A DNA stretch of 64,000 bases. Source: Marinomonas ostreistagni. GTDB lineage: Bacteria; Pseudomonadota; Gammaproteobacteria; Pseudomonadales; Marinomonadaceae. The position numbers and the translations under genes were made by a program. The first letter of the stretch is position 1. Each line of letters starts with the position of its first letter. The notes beneath the pieces were generated by a model, which saw only the letters and a program-made list of their open reading frames with translations, did no database searches and was not told the origin of the DNA. Shown one piece after another: positions 29,544-38,750 of this stretch. Location: assembly GCF_016461785.1 (NCBI RefSeq), contig NZ_JAEMUH010000004.1, forward strand, positions 1 to 64,000. The letters run 5' to 3'.

Positions 29544-30182
29544 GTGGTTACAAATGAATTTTGGTTGGAGCGTTGGCAGTCTGGGCGAATTGGCTTCCAT
29601 CGAGATGAGGTCAATCCGTGGTTGGTGCAATACTGGCCTCAGGTAGCGCGTGGCGCAAAAGTACTGGTACCGCTGTGTGGTAAGTCGGCGGATCTGCTCT
29701 GGTTAGCGAATCAAGGTTATGACGTGACTGGCGTCGAGCTTTCCCCCATGGCGGTGGTGGAATTTTTCGGTGATAACGACCTGACTTACCACACTGAGCA
29801 GGAGGGTAGTCTCAAAATCCACACGGCCAAAGATTTGCCTTTGCGCATTGTCGAAGGTGATTACTTTGACTTTGATGAAACGGGATTTGATGCCTGTTAC
29901 GACCGAGCGGCCTTGGTGGCAATGCCAGAAGACAAGCGGGAGCAATACGTTCTTCACACTAAGCAGCGTTTAACCCCTCAAGCATCCTTGTTACTGATTA
30001 CGTTAAGTTATGATGGTGAACAATCTGGACCACCGTTTTCAGTATTGGACTTTGAAGTCACGGAGCTTTGGGGGGAGTGGATTCGTAAAGTGGCCAGTGA
30101 AGATTTGTTGCAGGTCGATGAGCGTTATCAAGGCGTTGAGCGTACATTTTACGAAGAAACCGTCTGGCGTATTACCAGCTAA
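29544..30182 (+). CDS. tpm: Thiopurine S-methyltransferase
   Basis: A 212-residue SAM-dependent methyltransferase of the bacterial TPMT family, which methylates thiopurines and in bacteria also selenium and tellurium oxyanions. The family start FWLERWQSGRIGFHRDEVNP and the SAM site VLVPLCGKSADLLWLANQG with GVELS are intact. GTG 29544 is preferred because GAGG (29535-29538) lies five bases upstream; the earlier GTG at 29538 overlaps that site. It lies alone between ybaM and the radical-SAM gene. Confidence 0.92.
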   Translation: MVTNEFWLERWQSGRIGFHRDEVNPWLVQYWPQVARGAKVLVPLCGKSADLLWLANQGYDVTGVELSPMAVVEFFGDNDLTYHTEQEGSLKIHTAKDLPLRIVEGDYFDFDETGFDACYDRAALVAMPEDKREQYVLHTKQRLTPQASLLLITLSYDGEQSGPPFSVLDFEVTELWGEWIRKVASEDLLQVDERYQGVERTFYEETVWRITS

Positions 30183-30284
30183 CATTACCTCTATATACCT
30201 GACTAATTTTCTGGGATAATAGCGCCATCAACGATTCCAGATTCACCAATCTCCCAAGCGCTCTTCGCTTGGGATAGAGTTCAT

Positions 30285-32558
30285 ATGATCAAACGACACA
30301 AAACCGCTCCAGATATTTTTTCTTATTCGCCTTATTGGGCTGAATGTTATGGCGTTGCGCCATTCTTACCGACTAGCCGAGAGGAAATGGATGCCCTAGG
30401 TTGGGACAGCTGTGATGTTATCATCGTCACAGGTGACGCCTATGTTGACCATCCAAGCTTTGGTATGGCTGTGATGGGGCGAGTCTTGGAAGCACAAGGG
30501 TTTCGTGTAGGGATTATTGATCAGCCTGATTGGCGTAGTCCTGATGACTTTATGCGCCTTGGACGTCCGAATTTATATTTCGGTGTTACCGCGGGCAACA
30601 TGGACTCGATGATCAATCGATATACCGCTGATCTAAAGGTGCGTAATGACGATGCTTACACGCCTTATGGTGAAGGTGGTAAACGTCCAGACCGTGCGGT
30701 CATTGTTTACTCTCAGCGTTGTAAGCAAGCTTTCCACGATGTGCCTGTTATGATTGGTGGTATTGAAGCCAGCTTACGTCGTATCGCTCAGTACGATTAC
30801 TGGAGTGATGAGGTACGTCGTTCTGTATTAGTGGATTCCACTGCAGACATCCTTTTATACGGAAATGCTGAGCGTGCCATCATAGAAGTGACTCACGCGA
30901 TTGCTAATGGCAAAAGCATGGATGACATCGTCAATGTTCGTGGCACTACGATTATCCGTGATGTACCGCCAGGTGGATATACAGAAATTGACTCAACCCG
31001 CGTTGATTGGCCAGGTAAGATCGATCAGATCTATAGCCCTTATGAGTACATTCCAGAAGGTAAGTGCCAAACAGGTGAGCAGCAGGACGATAGTGATGTG
31101 ATGCCGATTCGAGTCATCCCAGCACCACTTCGTAAAGGTCAAAAACTGGATGCTGAGAAGACGTATATTCGTCTGCCATCTTTTGAGAAAGTTTCCAAAG
31201 ACCCTGTGTTGTATGCACACACGTCGCGTATATTGCATTTGGAGTCGAATCCGCATAACGCTCGTGCCTTAATTCAAAAGCATGGCAAAAAGGAAATCTG
31301 GGTTAACCCGCCACCAATTCCATTGGAAACCCCCGAAATGGATGGCGTGTTTGATTTACCGTATGCGCGTATCCCTCACCCTAAATACAAAAAAGCACGT
31401 ATTCCAGCGTATGACATGATCAAAACATCGATCAATATCATGCGTGGTTGCTTTGGTGGCTGTACTTTCTGTTCAATCACCGAACACGAAGGGCGTGTAA
31501 TTCAGTCTCGCTCACATGAATCGATCTTGAACGAAATTGAAGACATTAAGCGCAAGGTGCCAGGTTTTACCGGTCATATTTCGGATTTGGGTGGCCCAAC
31601 GTCGAACATGTACCACCTAAACTGTAAGGACGATGAGATCCAAGCATCTTGCCGTAAGTTGTCTTGTGTCTATCCGACGATTTGTTCAAATCTAAAAACC
31701 GATCATAGTCCAACCACTGAACTGTATCGTAAAGCTCGTACCGTGGAAGGTATTCATAAGGTATCGATTGCATCTGGCTTACGTTACGACCTAGCCGTTG
31801 AAGATCCAGAATACGTTCGAGAGTTGGTGACTTACCACGTCGGTGGTTTGCTAAAAATTGCACCAGAGCACTCAGAAGAGGGCACTTTATCGAAAATGAT
31901 GAAGCCTGGCATGGGCACGTATGACCGCTTCAAAAAGATGTTTGATAAGTTCTCGAAAGAAGCGGGCAAAACACAGCACTTAATCCCATACTTTATTGCA
32001 GCGCACCCTGGTAGCAGCGATGAAGACATGATGAACCTTGCCGTGTGGTTGAAGAAAAATGACTTTAAACCAGACCAAGTACAGACTTTCTACCCTTCGC
32101 CAATGTCTTTAGCAACGGCTATGTACCACTCAGGTAAAAACCCACTTCATGGGGTGACTTACAAGAGTGAAAACGTACATACGCCGAAAGACTACAAAGA
32201 ACGTACCGTACAGAAAGGCTTTTTGCGTTACCATGATCCAAAGAATTGGCCTGCACTGCGTGAAACCCTTCGTACGATGGGGCGAGCAGATCTGATTGGT
32301 AATGGAAAAGGTCAATTGGTGCCTGACGAAGAGCAAGACAAGCGTACACCACGCCGCCCAACGAAAGCGAAGCCAGGCCAGAAAACCGGAGCATCACATA
32401 CAAGCAACCGTCCGACCATGCAGAAAAACGCTGAAAACGAACGTAACCAGCGCAAGTCGAATAAGGTATCCGGTAACGGTGCAGGTAATAGACCTGCTGG
32501 AAAAGGCGGTGCAAATCGCTCGAAAAGCAAATCGCCAGCAGCGCGAAGAGCCCGCTAA
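30285..32558 (+). CDS. ygiQ: YgiQ-family radical SAM protein
   Basis: A 757-residue UPF0313/YgiQ protein of unknown substrate. The N-terminal ~370 residues are the family-specific domain. The radical-SAM site [19 protein letters not shown] has C-X3-C-X2-C at about residue 387. A Lys/Arg/Asn-rich disordered tail follows after about residue 680. ATG 30285 lies 10 bases after a perfect hairpin, TCCCAAGCG-CTCTT-CGCTTGGGA (30252-30274). A weak terminator follows. Confidence 0.93.
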   Translation: MIKRHKTAPDIFSYSPYWAECYGVAPFLPTSREEMDALGWDSCDVIIVTGDAYVDHPSFGMAVMGRVLEAQGFRVGIIDQPDWRSPDDFMRLGRPNLYFGVTAGNMDSMINRYTADLKVRNDDAYTPYGEGGKRPDRAVIVYSQRCKQAFHDVPVMIGGIEASLRRIAQYDYWSDEVRRSVLVDSTADILLYGNAERAIIEVTHAIANGKSMDDIVNVRGTTIIRDVPPGGYTEIDSTRVDWPGKIDQIYSPYEYIPEGKCQTGEQQDDSDVMPIRVIPAPLRKGQKLDAEKTYIRLPSFEKVSKDPVLYAHTSRILHLESNPHNARALIQKHGKKEIWVNPPPIPLETPEMDGVFDLPYARIPHPKYKKARIPAYDMIKTSINIMRGCFGGCTFCSITEHEGRVIQSRSHESILNEIEDIKRKVPGFTGHISDLGGPTSNMYHLNCKDDEIQASCRKLSCVYPTICSNLKTDHSPTTELYRKARTVEGIHKVSIASGLRYDLAVEDPEYVRELVTYHVGGLLKIAPEHSEEGTLSKMMKPGMGTYDRFKKMFDKFSKEAGKTQHLIPYFIAAHPGSSDEDMMNLAVWLKKNDFKPDQVQTFYPSPMSLATAMYHSGKNPLHGVTYKSENVHTPKDYKERTVQKGFLRYHDPKNWPALRETLRTMGRADLIGNGKGQLVPDEEQDKRTPRRPTKAKPGQKTGASHTSNRPTMQKNAENERNQRKSNKVSGNGAGNRPAGKGGANRSKSKSPAARRAR

Positions 32559-32571
32559 CTTAAGCAAGTTG

Positions 32572-32606
32572 AAGCCCTATTTAGTAATGCTGAATAGGGC
32601 TTTCTT
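32572..32606 (+). terminator. Terminator after ygiQ
   Basis: AAGCCCTATT (32572-32581), loop of 11, AATAGGGCTT (32593-32602), then TCTT: a 10-bp perfect stem with a broken T tract. Confidence 0.65.
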
Positions 32607-32815
32607 ATGCACACTTATAAAGCTTAGATCGCCCTGAAGTTTCGAAAAGGGTGCATTATCCTCGAAAATCTCGCATAATCACCGCCCATAACTGGTATAG
32701 AATCTGCATCGTAACTCATGACACGGTGCTAACCCGCGTTAAGACCTCCACAAGAGGTTTGCGTTAATAACCTGCGCTTTACCAAAAGTGAGCGTATTGA
32801 TGATGGGACGATCTT

Positions 32816-33415
32816 ATGAAATTTACACACCAATGGCTTTCAATTCTTGAAGGCTGCGTACTGGTTGCGCTTGGCTTGCATATCCTTAATTCTGTTGGAC
32901 TGCTGATTAGCGGTACTGCAGGGATCGGTATGATCCTAAACACAATGACAGACCTGAGTTTTGGTCAGCTTTTCTTTATTTTGAATTTACCTTTTTATGT
33001 ACTGGCTTGGCGCGCCCTCGGCAAAGCGTTCGCATTGAGAACGTTTATAGCCGTCAGTACGCTCTCTGGGTTATCTGAACTTCTACGTCATGTGGCACAC
33101 ATTGATATTCATCCTATCGTGTCCGCGATCTTAGGCGGTCTGCTGGTCGGGTTCGGCTTGATCATTCTGTTTAGACACAATGCTTCCCTAGGCGGGCTGA
33201 ATATTCTAGCTGTATATTTGGAGCGTCGTTTTCAAATCCACGCTAGTCGCACAACTCTTGTCGCTGACATTGGTATTCTAATGGCTGCAATCATGGTGTT
33301 AGATGGCTGGCGTCTCATGTGTTCACTACTCGCTTTCCTTTTGCTAAGCTCCGTTGTCGGTCGTTATCATCGACCACCTACTTGGGCTCAAAATACGGAA
33401 ACGAAGCACGCTTAA
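32816..33415 (+). CDS. YitT-family membrane protein
   Basis: A 199-residue protein with five or six membrane helices, matching the YitT/DUF161 family of uncharacterised bacterial membrane proteins. Typical features are the GTAGIGMIL turn after the first helix and FRHNASLGGLNILAVYLERR in the middle. The C-terminal soluble domain of longer Gram-positive members is absent. ATG 32816 is clear. The stop overlaps the start of the acetyltransferase gene (TAATG), so the two are translationally coupled. An ACCTC/GAGGT hairpin (32744-32758) lies in the leader; no known riboswitch is recognised. Confidence 0.85.
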   Translation: MKFTHQWLSILEGCVLVALGLHILNSVGLLISGTAGIGMILNTMTDLSFGQLFFILNLPFYVLAWRALGKAFALRTFIAVSTLSGLSELLRHVAHIDIHPIVSAILGGLLVGFGLIILFRHNASLGGLNILAVYLERRFQIHASRTTLVADIGILMAAIMVLDGWRLMCSLLAFLLLSSVVGRYHRPPTWAQNTETKHA

Positions 33416-33912
33416 TGTACTCAACGCCAATTGCTATACGAGAGTTTCAGAGCACGGAAATCGACTACCGTGCTCTTGTAAATGTATTTCATCGTAGTGT
33501 TCATGCAATCCCCGATGTAATTTATTCAAAAGAACAGAAATCCGCTTGGGCACCAGACTGCATTGATGGTGCCAGTTGGAAACTGCGTCTTGAAGAGCAC
33601 TCTGTTTGGGTCGCTGTTGAAGAACGTAATCAAGAGCCTCTGGGCTTTATTGAATTAAACAAAAGCGGCGACATTGAATGCCTATATGTATGCCCTAGAG
33701 CCCAGCGGCAAGGTATCGCAAAATTGCTTCTTATTACTGCTTTTGAATCCATCTGCAAACACTGTCCCAACAAGACACAGTGGCTGGTTCAGGCATCTGA
33801 TGCTGCATATGAGTTTTTCATTAAGCACGGTTTCCTGCCAACGAAACGTAATCAGGTAGAGCGCTTTGGTGTGTCCTTGGAGAATACGACCATGGCCAAA
33901 ACGATCGCATAA
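33415..33912 (+). CDS. GNAT-family N-acetyltransferase
   Basis: A 165-residue GNAT acetyltransferase using acetyl-CoA. The core strand and pyrophosphate-binding loop are IECLYVCPRAQRQGIAKLLL (R/Q-x-x-G-x-A), and the C-terminal FFIKHGFLPTKRNQV is the usual Y/F..GF motif. ATG 33415 shares one base with the stop of the YitT gene. A longer frame from 33319 would run through the YitT gene and is rejected. The acceptor is unknown. Confidence 0.88.
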   Translation: MYSTPIAIREFQSTEIDYRALVNVFHRSVHAIPDVIYSKEQKSAWAPDCIDGASWKLRLEEHSVWVAVEERNQEPLGFIELNKSGDIECLYVCPRAQRQGIAKLLLITAFESICKHCPNKTQWLVQASDAAYEFFIKHGFLPTKRNQVERFGVSLENTTMAKTIA

Positions 33913-33971
33913 GAGTTGATTTAGAGACTTGCCAAAGAGTGAGTTAATCTTAGCGTTATGAAAGACGCGTA

Positions 33972-33998
33972 AAAAAGCCCAGAAAATCTGGGCTTTTT
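33972..33998. terminator. Bidirectional terminator
   Basis: A perfect 12-bp stem AAAAAGCCCAGA (33972-33983) / TCTGGGCTTTTT (33987-33998) with a three-base loop lies between the convergent acetyltransferase and fasciclin genes and can serve both. Confidence 0.9.
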
Positions 33999-34030
33999 CG
34001 TCAAGCTTTAGAGATACACTGATCAGAGTA

Positions 34031-34612
34031 TTACTGTTTTGGCAGCAGCACTGTATCGATGACGTGAATCACACCATTGGATTGTTTAACGTCCGCAATA
34101 GTGACTGTTGCCATACGACCATTTTCATCGGCAAGCATAATGGTGTCGCCTTTGTATGTCGCTGTCAGTGTACAACCACCTAATGTTGGAACTGGATGCG
34201 CTCCCATATCATCATCAATCATCGTAGTAATCGCGCCAGAAAGCGCATTAGTGCCGACAACATGGCAGGTTAGCACTTTTTGTAAAGCCGCTTTGTTCTC
34301 AGGTTTGAGCAAATTCGCAACGGCACCGCTAGGTAGCTTGTCAAAAGCTGCATTAGTTGGAGCGAACACTGTAAAAGGACCGTCGCCTTGTAAGGTATCG
34401 ACTAGGCCAGCAGCCTTAACTGCTGCAACGAGCGTAGTGTGATCTTTTGAGTTCACCGCATTTTCAATAATATTTCGGCTCTCATACATTGGTGCGCCGC
34501 CAACCATAGGGTTATCGTTCTTCTCGCTCATACCGTAGTTCTGTGAGCCAATGCTAGAACAGCCGGTCATGATAAGTGCGCTAGTGATGGTTAATGTAGT
34601 TAATAATTTCAT
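34031..34612 (-). CDS. Fasciclin (FAS1) domain lipoprotein
   Basis: A 193-residue lipoprotein. The signal peptide ends in lipobox MTGC (Cys18). One FAS1 domain occupies about residues 48-190, with VDTLQGDGPFTVFAPTNAAFDKLP and the H2-like end GVIHVIDTVLLP. FAS1 domains mediate adhesion or oxidative-stress protection. ATG 34612 follows GGAGATC. A near-ideal ECF-type promoter lies upstream (34659-34686), and the ECF sigma factor gene is two genes away, so it is a predicted target of that sigma factor. Confidence 0.92.
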   Translation of the reverse strand: MKLLTTLTITSALIMTGCSSIGSQNYGMSEKNDNPMVGGAPMYESRNIIENAVNSKDHTTLVAAVKAAGLVDTLQGDGPFTVFAPTNAAFDKLPSGAVANLLKPENKAALQKVLTCHVVGTNALSGAITTMIDDDMGAHPVPTLGGCTLTATYKGDTIMLADENGRMATVTIADVKQSNGVIHVIDTVLLPKQ

Positions 34613-34658
34613 GATGGATCTCCGAGTTTTGTATTGTTGTTACTGCTTGGTATCTATA

Positions 34659-34686
34659 GATACGGAACCGATCTGAAATAGTTTCA
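34659..34686 (-). promoter_or_regulatory. ECF-type promoter of the fasciclin gene
   Basis: On the minus strand, TGAAAC (34686-34681), 16-bp spacer, CGTATC (34664-34659). This is the classic ECF sigma layout and lies 46 bases before the start codon, which fits control by the ECF factor encoded nearby. Confidence 0.65.
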
Positions 34687-34696
34687 AAAATTTTAA

Positions 34697-35176
34697 TTAA
34701 CTTTCATGAAAGGTTAATGCAATGCCATTTATACAGTGACGAAGTCCTGTTGGGGCTGGGCCGTCCTCAAAGATATGACCCATATGGCTACCGCAACGAC
34801 GACAATGCACTTCTGTTCGAGTAATGAACCAGCTGCGGTCTTCCTTCGTCGCAACAGCGTTTGTTAGGCTGTCATAAAAACTTGGCCAACCGGTTCCACT
34901 ATCAAATTTAGTTTTGGAGTCATACAGTGCTAAATCGCACCCTTTGCAATGAAACAGGCCTTCGCGTTTTTCATCGTTAAGAGGACTCGTGTACGCTCTC
35001 TCAGTGGCTTCTTCCCTAAGCACAGCGTATTCAAAGTCGGTTAGTCGTGCTCGCCACTCGGCTTCTGTTCTAGTGATTTCGAAGTTGGCTTCCTGCACAC
35101 CTGATGCGATTGCGGTTAGGCCTCGATTCATAAGTGCAATGGCTAAAGTGCCTTGTAGAAAAGTACGTCGATTCAT
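34697..35176 (-). CDS. msrB: Exported methionine-R-sulfoxide reductase MsrB
   Basis: A 159-residue MsrB that reduces methionine-R-sulfoxide in proteins. A twin-arginine-like leader (MNRRTFLQGTLAIALM) suggests export to the periplasm, unlike cytosolic E. coli MsrB. The zinc cysteines are in FHCKGCDLAL and CRRCGSHMGH, and the catalytic Cys is in LRHCINGIAL near the C-terminus. ATG 35176 follows AAGGAG. It lies between the anti-sigma gene and the fasciclin gene, and an ECF-like promoter precedes it. Confidence 0.93.
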   Translation of the reverse strand: MNRRTFLQGTLAIALMNRGLTAIASGVQEANFEITRTEAEWRARLTDFEYAVLREEATERAYTSPLNDEKREGLFHCKGCDLALYDSKTKFDSGTGWPSFYDSLTNAVATKEDRSWFITRTEVHCRRCGSHMGHIFEDGPAPTGLRHCINGIALTFHES

Positions 35177-35211
35177 GTCTTAGCTCCTTATGGTTGGTTA
35201 ACTCTTTGTTA

Positions 35212-35240
35212 GAAACGATAAAAAAGCCAAGAAAGTTTCA
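35212..35240 (-). promoter_or_regulatory. Possible ECF-type promoter of msrB
   Basis: On the minus strand, TGAAAC (35240-35235), 17-bp spacer, CGTTTC (35217-35212), 35 bases before msrB. It resembles the fasciclin promoter but has one more spacer base and overlaps the anti-sigma terminator hairpin. Confidence 0.45.
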
Positions 35241-35254
35241 GCTTTCTTGGCTTT
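35220..35254 (-). terminator. Terminator after the anti-sigma gene
   Basis: On the minus strand a 13-bp perfect stem (35254-35242 with 35235-35223; loop of six) is followed by a run of T (35225-35220). Confidence 0.8.
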
Positions 35255-35288
35255 AGACGGTGGTTAAACGATGTTTGTTACAGTTGAA

Positions 35289-35984
35289 CTAGAGTGCAAT
35301 GGTATCTGCTACTGCCAGTACTGGGCCTGTTGGTTGGCCTGTAGGTGAGCCGCCTTTAGGTTCTAAACTGATTGCCATATGAGCATTGTCTAAGTTTTCT
35401 ATCCAATCGCCATCAAGTGAAAACTGAGCCGAGTTGGTGATGTCCAACACCCCCAATGATATAGGGGCGCCATCGCCTACCGCTACCCATAATTCATAGT
35501 CTCCCTGTTCTGCAGGTTGACCTCTAATAGGGATGATTTTAATGGTCTGATCGTCGATATCGACTAACACGTCGATAACCAGATCAGTAGAACTAGAGGC
35601 CAAGTAGGTTTGGTAATTTGCTTCGAAAGAGCTAGGAGAAAGCCACCACATCCCAAGGGTAAGCACCAAAGCTGCGGCAACCCCCCAAATGGGTGAGCGA
35701 CTTTTCTTCTCTTTCGAGTGTTTATCTATTGATGATGGCAACTCAACGACGGTATTTGTTTCCGTTCGGAGGAAATCATCGATCTTGGCTTTAACATGTT
35801 CAGGTGGCACATGCTCAGGCCACTCACTGGCCAACGTCGCGAGACGTTCCGACCAGTAAATGTATGCAGACTTCAGTTCTGGATCCGTCGACATTTGTTC
35901 TTCAAATGCTTTTGCTTGTTGATCCGAAAGCAAGCCAAGAGCGTATTCTGCTGCAGTGATGTGATCTTTTGGTAATAAATTCAT
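35289..35984 (-). CDS. Anti-sigma factor, RskA-like
   Basis: A 231-residue single-pass anti-sigma factor. The N-terminal sigma-binding part contains AAEYALGLLS and YWSERLATLA, typical of RskA-type proteins. One membrane helix covers about 98-115, and a periplasmic RskA C-terminal domain follows (ending NAHMAISLEPKGGSPTGQPT). ATG 35984 overlaps the sigma-factor stop (ATGA) with AGGGG upstream; a GTG at 35996 sits inside that ribosome-binding site and is less likely. It should sequester the upstream ECF factor until an envelope signal releases it. Confidence 0.9.
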   Translation of the reverse strand: MNLLPKDHITAAEYALGLLSDQQAKAFEEQMSTDPELKSAYIYWSERLATLASEWPEHVPPEHVKAKIDDFLRTETNTVVELPSSIDKHSKEKKSRSPIWGVAAALVLTLGMWWLSPSSFEANYQTYLASSSTDLVIDVLVDIDDQTIKIIPIRGQPAEQGDYELWVAVGDGAPISLGVLDITNSAQFSLDGDWIENLDNAHMAISLEPKGGSPTGQPTGPVLAVADTIAL

Positions 35985-36523
35985 TGGCTCATACACCCCT
36001 TAAGTTTCTGAAGACTGCGACGTAGCCAAGTGCGCATTGTGTTTAGTGGCACTGAAAACTTTTCGGCTAAGTCGGCATAGCTTAGACCTTCTAAATAAGC
36101 ACCCTTGACCGCATCAGCTCGTTCCGATTCTAGGGTGCCTAGGCATTCTTCTATTTGTCGAGATATTTCATGGGAGTGAGTCACAGCTTCAGGACTGCTT
36201 TCATCAGATTCCAACTCATAGTCGTCAATCGATTCTGCGAATTTACTAGCTAAGGATCGTTTGCGATCAATGGCGCTGTTACGGGCAATCGTAATTAGCC
36301 ATGTCATAGGGCTAAGACCGTTGACCTGATACTGATTCGCGTTACGCCAGATCTTGATATACGTTTCTTGTAAGACATCTTGCGCCAAACTCTCATCTTC
36401 TAAGACACGTAAACAAATGCCATATAGTTTCGCGCTGGTGCATTCATAAAGTTCGCTTAATGACAATTTTTGACCTTGTGCAATTTCTTCTAGCAGTTGT
36501 TCGACTCTAGAAACATCGTGCAT
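35981..36523 (-). CDS. ECF RNA polymerase sigma factor, SigK-like
   Basis: A 180-residue ECF sigma factor. Region 2 is in LYGICLRVLEDESLAQDVLQ and region 4 in LSYADLAEKFSVPLNTMRTWL; regions 1 and 3 are absent, as usual. ATG 36523 (MHDVSRVEQ) follows AAGGAAG and is preferred over the ATG at 36550. It overlaps the anti-sigma gene by four bases, so the pair is translated in a coupled way. Predicted targets are the fasciclin and msrB genes. I could not find a matching promoter upstream of the sigma gene itself. Confidence 0.92.
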   Translation of the reverse strand: MHDVSRVEQLLEEIAQGQKLSLSELYECTSAKLYGICLRVLEDESLAQDVLQETYIKIWRNANQYQVNGLSPMTWLITIARNSAIDRKRSLASKFAESIDDYELESDESSPEAVTHSHEISRQIEECLGTLESERADAVKGAYLEGLSYADLAEKFSVPLNTMRTWLRRSLQKLKGCMSQ

Positions 36524-36707
36524 AGTGACTTCCTTTAAAAGTTTGGGCATTCGGATGTGATGGTTCTATTTACGAATGAAAGTGTAGAAGAGATCGAATA
36601 GTTTTGAGAGAAATGCTGGCACAATGCCGAAAACTAACATAGCATCAGCGACTGCGAATAAGGGCTCGTTTAAGCACCTTGGTTAAATTTGTTTAGGACA
36701 ATTGAAA

Positions 36708-37280
36708 ATGCCAAAAGCCAGTGAAATCAAACGTAATAATGCCGTTGAATACGATGGTAAAACTTATATTGTGCGTGATATCGAACGCTCGGTTCCACAG
36801 GGGCGTGCCGGTGGTAGCTTGTACCGTATGCGCATGTACGACGTCGTCACTGGACGTAAAATTGATGAGACCTTCAAAGATTCCGAGATGCTGAATCTTG
36901 CTGATCTAATCCGCCGTCCAGTCAACTTCTCGTACTTGGACGGTGATGAGTATGTGTTCATGGACCAGGAAGACTACACGCCTTTTAACCTTCACAAAGA
37001 TGCGATTGCTGACGAGCTTGAGTTTTTCAACGAAGATACAGCAGGTATCCAAGTTGTTTTGGTTAGCGGCGCTCCCGTTGCGATTGAATTACCTCAAGTC
37101 GTGGAATTGACTGTTGTTGAAACAGACCCATCGATCAAAGGGGCTTCTGCAACGTCACGTACAAAGCCTGCAGTACTGTCAACTGGTGCGACTATTCAGG
37201 TACCTGAATACATTGCAACAGGTGAGCGTATCCGTGTTAACGTGGAAGAGCGTAAGTTCGGCGGTCGTGCTGAAAAATAG
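36708..37280 (+). CDS. efpL: Elongation factor P-like protein EfpL (YeiP)
   Basis: A 190-residue EF-P paralogue of the YeiP/EfpL type, which helps ribosomes through proline-rich and some other difficult sequences. Three OB-like domains are present. The central [20 protein letters not shown] and the C-terminal [19 protein letters not shown] are highly conserved. In the tip loop the protein has [11 protein letters not shown], without the Lys of canonical EF-P. ATG 36708 is preferred over the TTG at 36702 and follows AGGACA. It borders the A/T-rich accessory region that begins at 37380. Confidence 0.95.
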   Translation: MPKASEIKRNNAVEYDGKTYIVRDIERSVPQGRAGGSLYRMRMYDVVTGRKIDETFKDSEMLNLADLIRRPVNFSYLDGDEYVFMDQEDYTPFNLHKDAIADELEFFNEDTAGIQVVLVSGAPVAIELPQVVELTVVETDPSIKGASATSRTKPAVLSTGATIQVPEYIATGERIRVNVEERKFGGRAEK

Positions 37281-37298
37281 ACTTTGACGTATTTTTCT

Positions 37299-37335
37299 AA
37301 AGGATTATGAAGCTAGTTTTATAATCCTTTTATAT
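37299..37335 (+). terminator. Weak terminator after efpL
   Basis: AAAGGATTAT (37299-37308), loop of 12, ATAATCCTTT (37321-37330), then TATATT: a 10-bp A/T-rich stem with a poor T tract. Confidence 0.45.
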
Positions 37336-37379
37336 TGTATGCTTAATTAAAGACATTTTTGATTTTGCTGAGCGTATAG

Positions 37380-38699
37380 ATGTTAGAAAAGCTTTCTGTT
37401 GAGAGGGTGATGGCTGGGGATGAAAACTACATTTCCGAGCTTGAGTTGATGCTTGAAATGAGCCCTGACACAGATTTTGAGAAAGAAGCTAGGAAAGCTC
37501 TTGTAAACTTCTACACGCTTGATGAAGGAAAGAAAAGAGCTGATAGTGGATCTGAGCATTTGAAAAGAGATTATGAGTCTGCTCTGAATCATGCTAGGAA
37601 ACTAATGCAGAAATCCCCTGAGGATACTGATTTTTATATTAAATTTTGTTGGATACTTATAAACTCAGGTCGTCATGAAGAGGCTATAAAAGAGCTTATT
37701 AGAATTCAAAAAAGGCACCTCTCAGGTGAGCTAGAGTTAAATGTTTTAGCGGCTCTAGCTAGGGTTTATTATAAAGTAGGCGACTATGAGAAAGCTACAA
37801 GCCTTTATGAGAAAATAATTGAAACTAGGCCCTCTATTTATCAAATAGAAAATTACAAAAAGACAGCTTATTTTTATGGTGGTTGTCTTGCAAGGATTGC
37901 AAGAATGAAAGTTAACTCAGGAGACTTTACTAGTGCCATCAAGATAATTGAGCAGCATGAAGATTTAGTGTGTTTAGGTGCTGTGCGAAGAACATTAGAA
38001 AGAGCTAAATCGCTTTTAAAGGAAGGTTTTATTTCATGTAAGAGTGGAGTTAAAAAAGTAGATGTAAATAAAATTTCAATCGTTTGTGTAAAGCATGGAA
38101 AAAAATACCATTCTGAGTATGTTAATAATCTATATTCTATGACGAAAAAGAATTTATCAGGTGATTGGCAATTTTGTTGTATCACTGATGATGCAAGAGG
38201 GATAGATTCTAGAATAGATATTATAAATATATCTAACATAAAAGTGAGTGGTTGGTGGACTAAGATTGCAATGTTTGATATTAGGGTTCCGTTGCAGCAT
38301 GAGACTGTTTTATACTTTGATTTAGATACTGTCATCACAGGTTCGCTAGATTTTATAAAAGATATAGATTGTGGCTTTTATATTTTTGAACACCCAGATG
38401 CGCCTGTTTTTAACTCTTCTGTAATGTTATTTGAACGAAACCATTCTAAGCATATCTTTAGCTCGATAACTCCAAATGATCTTAAAAGGCTACCTGGTGA
38501 TCAAGAGTGGATTGAGGAATGTGTTCCCAACGCAAATATTTTTGAACCAGGAAGGATCGCATTGTATCGTGGGCTGCATCCAGGTATTTCTTTAGATGAG
38601 ATTATGGGAAATGAGACAATGAAGATCGTTACATTTCCAGCTAATCCGAAGCCTCATACTCTTATTTCTAATTGGGTTAAGGATATATGGAAATATTAA
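37380..38699 (+). CDS. TPR protein with GT-A glycosyltransferase-like domain
   Basis: A 439-residue cytoplasmic protein. The N-terminal ~215 residues form helical TPR-like repeats (GDYEKATSLYEKIIETRPS). The C-terminal half resembles GT8-like GT-A glycosyltransferases, with a DxD motif in VLYFDLDTVITGSL, the INSSVMLF-type stretch FNSSVMLFERN, and PKPHTLISNWVKDIW at the end. The DNA is clearly more A/T-rich than efpL, with many AGA/ATA codons, suggesting recent transfer. ATG 37380 has no strong ribosome-binding site. The acceptor is unknown; the sulfotransferase gene follows at 38751. Confidence 0.75.
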   Translation: MLEKLSVERVMAGDENYISELELMLEMSPDTDFEKEARKALVNFYTLDEGKKRADSGSEHLKRDYESALNHARKLMQKSPEDTDFYIKFCWILINSGRHEEAIKELIRIQKRHLSGELELNVLAALARVYYKVGDYEKATSLYEKIIETRPSIYQIENYKKTAYFYGGCLARIARMKVNSGDFTSAIKIIEQHEDLVCLGAVRRTLERAKSLLKEGFISCKSGVKKVDVNKISIVCVKHGKKYHSEYVNNLYSMTKKNLSGDWQFCCITDDARGIDSRIDIINISNIKVSGWWTKIAMFDIRVPLQHETVLYFDLDTVITGSLDFIKDIDCGFYIFEHPDAPVFNSSVMLFERNHSKHIFSSITPNDLKRLPGDQEWIEECVPNANIFEPGRIALYRGLHPGISLDEIMGNETMKIVTFPANPKPHTLISNWVKDIWKY

Positions 38700-38750
38700 A
38701 TGCTCTTGAACAATAAGTGAGTTTACGCCTTTTATTTTATGGGAGGGGAT

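Noticed and set aside
32640..32815. Riboswitch in the leader of the YitT gene
   Set aside because: Only one short ACCTC/GAGGT hairpin is present and no known aptamer core is recognised.
34077..34442. Open frame of 121 codons antisense to the fasciclin gene
   Set aside because: Fully antisense to a clear FAS1 lipoprotein and without a recognisable domain.
36524..36707. ECF-type autoregulatory promoter for the sigma gene
   Set aside because: The nearest minus-strand TCAAAAC (36607-36601) has no -10 at correct distance, and CGTAAA (36574-36569) has no matching -35.
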